Positions 47,210 to 58,189 of a stretch of 64,000 nt of DNA are shown here, piece after piece. The stretch comes from Quercus robur. Lineage: Eukaryota > Streptophyta > Magnoliopsida > Fagales > Fagaceae. A program made the translations under genes and the position numbers. Location: positions 6,520,974 through 6,584,973 of the forward strand of contig NC_065536.1 in NCBI RefSeq assembly GCF_932294415.1. Direction: 5' to 3'. The stretch's first letter is position 1; each line of letters starts with the position of its first letter. Under the pieces are notes generated by a model. That model had not been told where the DNA came from. It saw only the letters and a list, made by a program, of their open reading frames with translations, and searched no databases.

Positions 47210-49265
47210 GCAATAAATAAAGAAAGAGAGAATACTTCTATTAATTAGGTAATAAGATCAAAAGCAATAACATTTAATGATTTTTTTTAATTGTTAAATC
47301 TCTTATAATTTATGGTGTAAAAAATATGTAACTTAAATATATATATATATATATATATATGTCTATCCTCGTAAAAGAGGTTTAATTTGTTCCCCCAATT
47401 ATACTATCTTTTTTTTTTTAGAAACAAACACACACACAAGGCACACAACAAACTCAAATTATACAACCTAGTGACTATTGGTTTTTCATGTTAATTTTAT
47501 ATCCAAAATAAAACAAATTAAATAATTTAACTATATGTTATTAATGTGACATCTGTCAATCTTATATAGTAAAATGGACAATAAATTTAACATTTTCATT
47601 TTGAAAAATATAGTTTTAAAAGAACATTAATGTCTTTCAAATAGAGACATCCAAAATTTTTAAAATTAAGCTTTTTTATTTAAACTATATTGAAAGAAAA
47701 ATATTTACTTTTTATATAAAAATTTATTAAGTTAGAGAAATTATCTAAACTTTTCATTGTTTTGAAATACTATTATATTTTGGGACATCCTAAAAATATG
47801 GAATAGAAAAACCAATAATATGGGAGGGAGATTGTTTTTATAGATTTGGCTACTTAAATTTACGGTGGCAGAATGGAGAAGCTTTATAAGATCACCTTCT
47901 TTGTTTAATTCCTCTCTGTGGTGGGCCTCTCGTTTGCCAGTTGATTTGTAATTACTCTTGACCCAATAGTTTCATTTTATGGGCTTGTTTTTGTTTCTCT
48001 ATTTTTGGCCCACTTAGATTTTAAAATCTTTTTAGTATTAGTACTTCCCACCAAGATTTGCGGGATTTGATTTCTCACAATTATCTCACTAGTTGTTACT
48101 GACTGCTCATTTATCTCTTGGTTTTACAATAAGTACTTTTTACAATAGGATTTTTTTTTTTTTTTTTTTCATTTTTAGATTTCCTTTCAAACTCTTTTTT
48201 CACCAATTTGCTCTCTAATCTACGAAGAATACAGAATCTCTATCTGGTGAATTTGTAAGTACACGTTGTATTTGCATGCACTTAATATAACGTTTTTCCT
48301 TGCTCCTTGTTACACTGGATTTAAGCCCCACGGTTGCTGAACAATATTTGGTATTCTGTTTATAGCAGATTGCACAAGATTTTCTCTCTCTCTCTCTCTC
48401 TCACTCTTCCATTTCTACTATGAACTTTGGTCATTTTCCACATTGCTAGATTGGTTGCTCTTGTTCAATTGCTTTCATAGTAAGTATACAACTAAGTCTT
48501 GTTAATAATGTCCTTTACAATGCCATGGTTGCACCATGTTTTATTATTACCTTTGACATGTATTTTCATGGATTAGTTTTTCTTCATTTACATTCCAACT
48601 TCTCTTTTAATTATCATATACTGTTATTGAGACCTTTTTCAGTAGATTATTAAAAAAAAAATTACTAGTGATCGGTACTAATTAGCACTTTTTCCATTTA
48701 TACATTCTCTTGATCATTTTTAAAGAAATGTAACTATGCAGAAATGTATTTGACATTTTATAGAATTTTAGCAAAGTATCTATGAAAATAAGAAAATATC
48801 TATTTTTTTTTTCTTTTTCACATTCAAAATTAAGAGCCAATAGATCATTGAAAACAACCAAATAACCAAAAATTCTTATTTTTGAGACGCAAATTAATTA
48901 TTTCAATCACAACTTTTGGATTTGGATTCTGCTGTCATTGTCAGTCTATCAAAAATGGATTTTTTTTTTTTTTTTTTTTTAATTTATAATTGATCATTCT
49001 TCCCATCCTGCACTTGTTTGTATTGGCGGTAGATGTGACATTGTAAATAGTTAAATCAATATTGCCATATCTTTTCAATGAAAATAATTGTTACTCAATA
49101 GGATTGTTCTGAAAAATTAGATATATTAATGAACTGAAGTGTAACACATCATGACAATTATGGTTCAGCAACCAAAAGTTGGTCATATATCCTGTTTTTT
49201 TGTTAACCATTATCTAATACTCACATTTGCCATGAAATGCAGATATTAAACCACAACTTTCAGCC
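47210..49265. other. AT-rich upstream region of the histidine kinase gene
   Basis: No coding region. A (TA)n run lies at 47339-47360 and a (TC)n run at 48385-48402. An acceptor-like 'aaatgcag|atattaaacc' at about 49243 suggests that the 5' leader of the kinase gene contains at least one intron. A promoter could not be placed with confidence. Confidence 0.45.
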
Positions 49266-52200
49266 ATGAGAGTGAAGTCCTATCCAATGAACTTCTGCTC
49301 AACAATAATTTGGCGGCCAATTTGTTTTCTGGTCATTCTAGTAATTCCCTCCACAAACTTTAGCATTCTGGACACACTTATATTGTTTTGAAACTAAACC
49401 TTCGTCTGAATTTTGCTCAAATAAGAAAAATATTTTCTTTTATATCAGTGCTTTTATTTGCAACAGTTTAAACTTACGCATTTTATTGTTAAAAACTTGG
49501 CAGGGATTTTCTGGATTCATGATATCAAGGTTGATTGTCATGATCAAACTAACTGAAGAAAGTATAACAGCAGAATCACTTGAATCACGCAACAACTCGT
49601 CTTTAAGAATTGAAACAGCAGCTAAATTGCTAGTTCCTTTAAATTCATCAACAATGAATTTTGCAAGAGCTCTAAGTTTATCACTAAATGGAACTGAAAT
49701 ATCATATGGTGTCATCCAAGCAAAGGCCAGTGTTTTTATTGATGGCAGAGTTTGTGTTTTTACTTCTTAGTTTCCTTTTCCATTGAAATGTAAACAGATT
49801 CAAGGAAATGTGAAAGCTCTTTTGATAATCAAGCATTCGGAAACTTTCTAAAATTTGAAAATTTGCAATGCATAATGGTAATGTGTCTAGAACATATGAA
49901 CTAATGCTTTTTTTCATAATTTCTTGGCTTTTTAATTATATTTTCAGGTTGCACCAACATTATTTATAGCACTTTCAACAATTCCATATATATCACATGC
50001 TTCTTATATTGGACTAGATGGCTTACTGTTCTCACTTTACAAAGATGAGGATCAAATGCTAGCAGTATTTTCCAACACTTCATCTCCTTTAAACTGGTAT
50101 GCTCAGCCAGTGGACCGGGACAATGGGAAGTTATATGGAAAAGCAATAACTGCAGACCTTATGGCCACTACAAATTCAAGTTGGATTCAACAGGCCTTAA
50201 ATAGTACAAGTGGCTATTCTTGGTTAGGAAAAGCATGGAGCAAATCTCAAGATAGCGTATTTCTTAGTGCTGTGGCTGTGGATGGTAGAGGTGTGGTTTC
50301 CTTTGGTTTGCCTGCAAAAGTGGTTATCGACCATTTTTCAGCTTTGGACTTTCATGGTGGTAATTTTCACTTGGCTACAAAAGATGGGAAAGTGATTATA
50401 CAAGCAAGCCTACCAAATGCACAGATAATGGTAAGCAATAATACAGTTTTGGTGCAAATGATGAATTCAAATGGAGACCCTACAGATCAAGTAGCTAACT
50501 TCTCGTGTGAGTCTGATGATGGTGCGTCAAAACATTTTGATGGGAAAGTTTCAGGAATGAAATACACATTTTATTGCTCTACGCTTGAGATTGCTGGAGT
50601 TGAAACGGTATAATTTTTGCTACTTTTTTCAGGCAACTTCTTATTTATGTTTAAGAGATTTATATGAATTTTAAAATGAAAAATGCTATAGAAATTAGAT
50701 ATTAGTATCAGAATAGGTTTTCAACTCAACATGGCTTATCTTGGATTTCAAAGAAGAATTATCGCTATTTGTTAGTTTTTGAGTTTTCCATTGTCACATT
50801 GATTGGTGTTTACACTAGTCAGCTAAGAGCACTATGTTTCATATAAAATAGTATTTTGTTTCTTAATTAAGGGGTAAAAGATTTTGGCTACTTGCTTACA
50901 CTATCAAAAGTGATATGACAAAGATCCAAAGAGTTTTGCAAATTATAAGACACATATTACATTTTTGGTTATTGTTGATATGGGGTGTAAACCCCTTCAT
51001 TGTCTCCTACAATTGGATTTAGATTTAATTCTGTTATGTTCCAGTCATTATCAGTACATTATCACTTCCTTTGATCCACTGTCAAATACTCAAATCAAGT
51101 TTATGTCATTGTGCTGGTGCATCTAACTGCCCCACTGACTCTGTATTTACCAAGACAATTTTAGACAAAGTAACCACCATTTGACTACATGCATGTTATA
51201 TGATAAAGTAAGACTGCAACTCATCCTCACTCATACAATTTATCTGGAGTTCTATCTATACTCATTTCTTTCAACACGAAAAGGAAAGGACATAATTTGC
51301 TCTATTCTTGACTAACAGCTAATGTTCCTTTTTATTTCCTTTAATTTGAAAATAACATCAAATTCATCTAAGACTTTATAATTAAAAATAATTTTATTCC
51401 ACAACTTGACCAAAAAAAAAAAAAAAAAAAAAAAAACATCTTAAATTTTACATAATGAAGTTTACAAATGCATATAAGACATGAAGATTTGCCAACAATG
51501 ACTAATAGTATAATTTGGCAACTATAGTTCATTTAGATGTGTACTATTTTTTTTCCCAGGTATATGTCTTGGCTTATCCCACCAACAGATTAGTGAGCCT
51601 TGTCCATCAGAACAGCAAGCTTTCGTTCACACTTCTTTTGCTTCTGTTTGTTTTTATGGTTATCTCGCTTTCCATCTTCTTGTTCTTGATAGTTAGAGCT
51701 GCGAAACGAGAAATGTTCTTATGTGCTGCCCTCATTAAACAAATGGAATCGACTCAACAAGCAGAACGCAAGAGTATGAACAAAAGCCATGCCTTTGCTA
51801 GAGCAAGCCATGATGTACGTGCTTCTTTGGCGGCTATCACTGGTTTGATAGAGCTTTCTAATCAAGATGCCAATCAAGACTCAGTTTTAGCAACAAACTT
51901 AGCACAGATGAATGATTGCACAAAAGATCTCCTTGGTAACTATTATGCTCATTCTATTTACTTTTTGCCACCCTAATAAAGTATAAACCAAGGTCATCAA
52001 CATAGATCAATTCCAAGGAGAAGTGTATATTTCACCACATGCTTTAGTACTTGTTTATAAATAATTTGGAACTTTAGGGATGTGTAGTACATTTAAATCA
52101 TTCTTAAGCATATTCAGTAACCTATACTTTATTTAATTCAAAGCATTAACATATATGCATGTTATTATATTAATGTTATCAATGATCCAAGTGTTTGTAT

Positions 52201-54934
52201 CTGACATTTTCTTAAATCATCTATCATCTAAAATTTTAAACGTGTGGTAGAAAAATTTTTCTTCCTTAATTTTCCAATGGAAGTTACTTTGTCAATAATA
52301 TAGTCATTAGCCAATCAGACTCAAGATTATTTGAATTATCAACCAGTTCTTAAAGTTTTAGCAATAGAAGATGAACTATTTGGCATGGAGAAACTGCTTA
52401 TATTTACAATTATTTTATTTATGAAAATGGTTCAGGCTTATTGAATTCAGTTCTGGATACAAGTAAAATTGAAGCTGGAAAGATGCAGCTCCAAGAAGGA
52501 GAATTCAACTTGGCTCAACTCCTCGAGGATGTAGTGGATATGTTCTATCCTATGGCTATAAAGAAAGGCATTGACATTGTACTTGATCCTTGTGATGGAT
52601 CAATAGCTAAATCTTGTCATGTTAGAGGTGACCGTGGAAAGCTTAAACAGATCCTGTGCAACTTGCTTAGTAATGCTGTTAAGTATACAACTGAAGGGCA
52701 CATCACAGTTCGTGCCATGGTCCAGGAAACAAGTTTTGAAAATGCCATAATTGCTTCTAATAGTCATCTTTTATTGGAGTACTTGTCACGGTTGTGTTAC
52801 AAGAACAAAAAAGGTTTAAATGATTTGGTTGCCTTTCATACAGCTCAACAAGAACCCAATCTCACAGAATTTGTCATTGAGGTGGATGATACTGGCTTTG
52901 GAATTCCTAAAGACAAGCAAAAATCTGTTTTTGAATACTATAATCAGGTTACAGAAACAGCTTCTGGTCAAGAAGGATCTGGTTTGGGCCTTGGTATTGT
53001 TCAATCTTTGGTAAGCAATTCAAGTAATACCTAGTTAATGCACTGAAGTTTTTCCTCCTTTTGGACGTGGATGTTGCTTTGGTTAATTTGTTGTTGTCCA
53101 ACCTATAATTAAGGTCTTTCTGTTTTATACTTTGTTTTCTTTTGAATGCAAAGTGGACCTATTTTTACTTCCAAAGAAATATGAAGTACTTCTGGAATTA
53201 GCAAAAGGTTACCCCAATTTGTGAAATGATGGGCCGTATAATTGCTTTTAAGCTGACCCATGCATTTGACTAAATGTTATTGTGTTTGTGGCTTTGTGCT
53301 CTAGGTGCGTCTAATGGGTGGAGATATAAGAATTGTTGACAAAGAGCCTGGTGAAAGAGGCACCTGCTTCAACCTCAATATCAAGCTTCCTACATATAAA
53401 CCGGAGTCAGCAGACACTGAAGGAGAATTTCCTAGAGTGCACAGTGATCGCCATTCAAACGGATTTCAATCTTTTGCATCAATTCGGTCCCCTTCACCTA
53501 AACCAGAAGGATCTCATGTGGTACTTCTTATACAAGGCGATCAACGGAGGAAAATCTTGACGAATTACATAGAAAGCTTAAACATTAAAGTGTCATATGT
53601 AAAGCAAGGGAAAAATCTACTATCACATCTGGAGAAAATAAAGCACAAGTTGGACCTTTCCTATTTCAGTTTTTCAGAGAAAATCCAGATGGGTTTACTT
53701 GATTATATGGGCAAATCTGCATCTTTCAGTTCTGATTCAGGACCAATTGATGGGCCCTCATGCATCAAGGATGGAAGTGACCATGTTCCACTGCCTTACA
53801 GAAAGACCAACTCCAAAAGTTCACCAGGCATCATACTGATTGTGATTGATGCCAGAGCTGGTAATTTCTCTGAACTATGTTCAGCTGTGTTTAACTTCAG
53901 GAAGGACATTCAAAATTCACGGTGTAAGGTTGTATGGTTATATCATCCAACTGTACATGGAACTCATTCAAGAGAGCCTCCATGTGATCATATTGTATAT
54001 GAACCATTTCACGGGTCACGCTTATATCAAGTACTAGGACTGATACCTGAACTAAGAAAATGCAACTTACCAAGGTTGATAGACCATAATTCCTCAAATG
54101 AACTTGACTGTGAAGATATGCAGTTGGGGATGCCTTCTTCTCATCACAGATCACTCAAGCAAATAGTGATCCATAAACCTGATGAGAAAAGCAGTGATAT
54201 GCCTTTGAATGGAAAGAAAACTCTGGTTGTTGAAGATAATGCAGTGTTACGCAAGGTGACTATAAAAAAACTTTGTAGTCTTGGTGCAGAGGTAGAGGTA
54301 TGTGTGAATGGAAAAGAGGCCTTTGATCACATCTGCAAAGTCTTAACTGATCATAGAAAGGGAGGACACTCCAATTCTCTCCCTTATGACTATATTTTCA
54401 TGGATTGTGAGGTAATTTTACAAAACTCATCTCAATTTCATTTTCATTTAAAAATAGAAAATTTCCATCTTTGGTAATTCATATTTATGGAGAGTTTTGG
54501 AATAAAAGCTATAGACCTTGTATCTGCTATGATCTGACCAAACTGAATGATTTCCCAGGACTAACAAATACCATGTCTGTGTGGTAACTACCCTAGTATC
54601 TCAAATTTCAAGCTTTAACAAGTTCTGTCGATGTGTTTAAAGATTTCTCAAATAATATTTTGCAGATCCACAATGCCTTTCATTTCTACATGACAGAATT
54701 GGTATATTGTTCTTATTGCAGATGCCAGTAATGAATGGATTGGAAGCTACAAAACTGATAAGGGTGGAGGAACAACACTATGGCATCCATCTACCTATTG
54801 TTGCTTTGACAGCCTATGGAGAGTCAGAACAAATAAGCAAGATGCTTGATGCAGGGGTGGATATCCATTTAATTAAGCCATTAAAAGAGGACAAGTTGTT
54901 GGAAGCAATCAGATTTATCAACAATAAACAATAA
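49266..54934 (+). CDS. CKI1: CKI1-like hybrid histidine kinase (7 coding exons, ~1075 aa)
   Basis: Proposed exons are 49266-49340, 49504-49725, 49948-50607, 51560-51935, 52436-53010, 53305-54411 and 54722-54934; all junctions keep the frame. Domains: N-terminal membrane helix (about 19-40, formed by joining exons 1 and 2); extracytosolic region with many N-x-S/T sites and no CHASE domain; second helix (about 343-364); histidine kinase with phospho-His about 403 (FARASHDVRASL), N box (NLLSNAVKYT), G1 (DDTGFGIP), F (FEYYNQ) and G2 (GSGLGLGIV); linker; C-terminal receiver (LVVEDN, phospho-Asp about 1003 in YIFMDCE, ALTAYG, LIKPL). Arabidopsis CKI1 signals through the His-Asp phosphorelay without cytokinin binding and is needed in the female gametophyte and procambium (established knowledge). 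The size fits the family. Weak points: the exon 1 donor (cta|gtaatt) is inferred, and intron 2 appears to start with GC (AAG|gccagt). Confidence 0.9.
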
Positions 54935-55600
54935 ACGTTTAAACTATTCTTGACATTAGTTATTCTTTTGGATCAGATCATAGTCACTAGCCATCATTTT
55001 TTGTTCAACTTGTAAAAATAAAAGTGTTTGGGTTCCATATTTCTTCGAATAAAAGTATATGTCCAGTTTTTTTATCAGGGCCTATTTTTCATTTGTGGGT
55101 ATCACTCATTGTTAATGGATGATAATGGTTATGTGCTGATTGAATTCCCCAGAAACTGTCTTAGATGTGGTCTGCTTTATGTGATTACTAGAAAAAGTGT
55201 CACTAACACTTCCCTTTACGCACTAAAATGTGCTCTACTTCTGTGATTATTAGAAATTAGGTGTTCAGTAAACATAGGGTAACCAATTTTCATGTAAACA
55301 AACAAAACAAGAACAATCAAGCTTATTCTATGGTTCCACATCAACCAACATGCAAGATTATGGAATTTACAAATAAAACTTTTTAAGAGTCTTCCTTAGA
55401 AGCTAACCATGCATATATCAAAGGAAACCAGATATAGTACTACTATATATTAAAGCTTCACCACGAGTTAACACTCACCAAGTTGGGACACTGAAGGCCC
55501 CATGATTCTCCAACTTCACCAATTCTTTTTAACAAACAAATTACACCGACTGTCAAATTGTTAAAGGACAAGTAGTTTGCTTTATTATGTCACTGTCAAT
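54935..55600. other. 3' flank of the kinase gene
   Basis: AT-rich; AATAAA-like signals lie near 55017 and 55050, suitable for 3' end formation. The 72-codon frame at 55028-55246 has no family resemblance and overlaps the probable 3' UTR. Confidence 0.45.
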
Positions 55601-55601
55601 T

Positions 55602-55874
55602 GAGTCCAAATCTTCTGTCCCACACTTTCTGCTCCACTATATACTCTACAAATAAAAACATGCCACATATCCATCTAATTTATTAAATGCTAAATTTATG
55701 CCTTCCATTATTTCAATTTCCTAAAATAAATAAATAAATAACCCATCATATTTAAGTAATTAAAATAATAGAAGGCATAAATTTAACATTTAATAAATTA
55801 GATGGACATGTGACATATTTTTATTTGTGTAGTATATAGTGGAGCAGGAAGTGCGGGACAGAAGATTTGGACTC
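55602..55874 (+). mobile_element. Palindromic MITE, copy 1
   Basis: About 273 bp whose two halves are reverse complements: 'gagtccaaatcttctgtccc' at the left pairs with 'gacagaagatttggactc' at the right, and 'ctgctccactatatactc' with 'tatatagtggagcag'. The loop is 'ctaaaataaataaataaata...'. No coding capacity. Confidence 0.85.
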
Positions 55875-55908
55875 CTGCCAATTATGTAATTTGAAGAGCT
55901 AACACCAT

Positions 55909-56168
55909 GTGTCTCACTCTTTCTGCTCCACTATATACTCCACAAATAAAAACATGTCACATGTCCATCTATTTTATTAAATGCTAAATTTATATCTTCT
56001 ATCATTTCAATTACCTAAATATGATTGGTCATTTATTTATTTATTTTAGGAAATTAAAATAATAGAAGGCATAAATTTAGCACTTAATAAAATAGATGGA
56101 CATGTGACATGTTTTTATTTGTGAAGTATATAGTGGAACAGGAAGAGTGGAACAGAAGATTTGAACTC
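55909..56168 (-). mobile_element. Palindromic MITE, copy 2, opposite orientation
   Basis: Same element as copy 1, about 35 bp away. Its loop reads 'cctaaatatgattggtcatt...ttattttagg', the inverse of copy 1's loop, which fixes the orientation. The left end is shorter by about 20 bp (starts 'gtctcactctttctgctcca'); the right end has 'gaacagaagatttgaactc'. Confidence 0.83.
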
Positions 56169-56819
56169 AGCACAAAGTTAGTTGTTCTTTTCTTTTTCTT
56201 TTTTACCCTTACAATCAATGGGAAGAGGGATTTGAAACTAAAGTTATTTACATGGGATACATTGAGATACAGGATTCTTTGGTGCATTGTTAATTATATT
56301 AGTTGCAAACTTGTGTGATGCGTAGAAAAGTTTGACAATTTGTTTTTTTGTTAATTGAAAAATGAAAATAATAAATGAGACTTATAAGTATTAGTCTCAA
56401 AACCTTCTTAAAATGATGTGATTATTTTCTAACAAAATGTAGTTGATACAATAAATTAGATTATCAAAATTAAGCTATCTATATTTGTTATTTGAAAGTG
56501 GTTTAAATTTAGTAAGTTTTTTTTTTTTTTCCTTCCTTCAAGGAAACATAATGCATTTTAACTTCAATTATTATATAAGGGGAGGTATTTTTTAAATAAT
56601 GTAATGTGTGGTTAGAATTTGTTTTTCGTACTCTTTACAACGATTTATCATCTATATGTATTGAATGGCCTAAAGATGAAGCAGATATAAGTAAATATAT
56701 CATTTAGATTAGGAAAAAAATACAAGAATTTAATAACATTTAAAAAAAATTATCAAGAATCTACTAACATTACGTTGAGAATATGAAATAATTGTCAATG
56801 AAGTAGTTTCTCTTTTTAC

Positions 56820-56960
56820 ATAAACCCCTCCTCTCAAAACATCATTGAAGTGGATCGAATGGACTAAAGTGGACTGAAATGAACCAATCTAAACCTAAAA
56901 AGATCAAATGAACCGAAATGGACCTAATAGACCGAACTGAAACAAAATGCTACACTAATG
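56820..56960. repeat. Short irregular repeat of a 'tggac(c/t)gaaatg' motif
   Basis: Variants such as gtggatcgaatggac, gtggactgaaatgaacc, gaaccgaaatggacc and agaccgaactgaaac follow each other. Such arrays are often found at transposon ends; no partner end was identified. Confidence 0.5.
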
Positions 56961-58189
56961 TAACTCAATAAGAACATGGACATAACAACAATAAATGCTA
57001 CACTTCAACTTTAGATAATTAACTATAGATTTGCCAAGAATGAGAGAGCAAAGTGCTATTTCATCTACTATTGTAAAGAAAGAATGTTCAATCATCAATG
57101 GATCCCATTACTAATTTCCCTCAAAACATTAAGGCTGGCTATTGTCTATAGAATCCTCACACAACGTCTTTTGGAAAATTGTTTTGCTTTGTAAAAAGAA
57201 CTCATTATAGTTTATTTCACTGCAGCAAACAGAATTTGTTTCAGCTATAATTTTTTTTTTTTTTTTTTTTTTGTGCAAATTGTTTCATTTGGGTGCAGTC
57301 AGAGCTGAAATTAGATCATAACAAGGCCCCATTTCTTAAGCCAACAGGCCTTGGCAGAAACTATTCCTTCACGGAGCCTAGTGACGTACTATTTACCTCT
57401 GTTTATCATTCTATTCGCAACCGTAGATCATACGTTAAATAACTGTATTTGCAGGCTTTTTTGCTAACAATAGTTATCTACTTGGTTAAGATCTATTGAT
57501 GTTTTGAGGTTGGCAATAAGAATGATTCATGTTTTCGGAATACCCATGATGGTCCAAATTCATCATGCGGTTGCCAGTGAACTCTTTAAGGCTAATTAAT
57601 GAAGCTCCACCACCCTCATGTAAATGCCTCAATTTTATAACAGTTCCACTTCCACTATTTGAGGCCAATAGCATAAGTGATTGGGGAAAAAATGACAGTC
57701 CAGACTCCGGAGTTTATTAATATAGTTTGAACCACATTGTCAAAAGACTCAAAACAACATCACAAAGCTTTTTTTCTTGAGAAAGAAAGGTATTTTATTC
57801 CAAGCAGGCAACAATTGGGTTCCCTGGTGGAATGGTTTGCCACATTACCAAAAATATAAAGCATTAAGTTCATTAGCAGGTTGATTCGTCTAAAGAAATT
57901 TAAATTTAATGGTAAATGTAACATAAATACTAGAAGCCAAAATCCAGTAGGACATTTTTGCCATCAAATGCCAAAACTACTTCATAATTGTGATGATAAA
58001 ACACAGACATTATCCTCTTTGATCTAATGGCTCAAATAGTCTGAAAGAGTTAAAGCAATCAGCCATGAAGTTCTGCTTTAAGCCTTCAATCGTTTTCTAA
58101 GAAAAACCTCCTATTACTAAAAATAAACAAGGAAAAAATTTTTTGGACCACTTCATGCCCAACCTTTATGTCCAGAACCCTCAAGTCCC
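56961..58189. other. Intergenic region and 3' flank of calreticulin
   Basis: No convincing gene. A 62-codon frame at 57486-57674 (-) looks somewhat protein-like (LRHLHEGGGASLISLKEF) and could be a stray exon or pseudogene piece, but I do not recognise it. The part nearest 58189 should be the calreticulin 3' UTR. Confidence 0.4.

Noticed and set aside
49440..49715. Minus-strand frame over the kinase gene's second exon
   Set aside because: Shadow of the sense exon, which has clear family similarity and proper splice continuity.
57486..57674. 62-codon minus-strand frame resembling real coding sequence (LRHLHEGGGASLISLKEF)
   Set aside because: I recognise no family, and no neighbouring exons or promoter are visible; kept only as a remark in the spacer entry.
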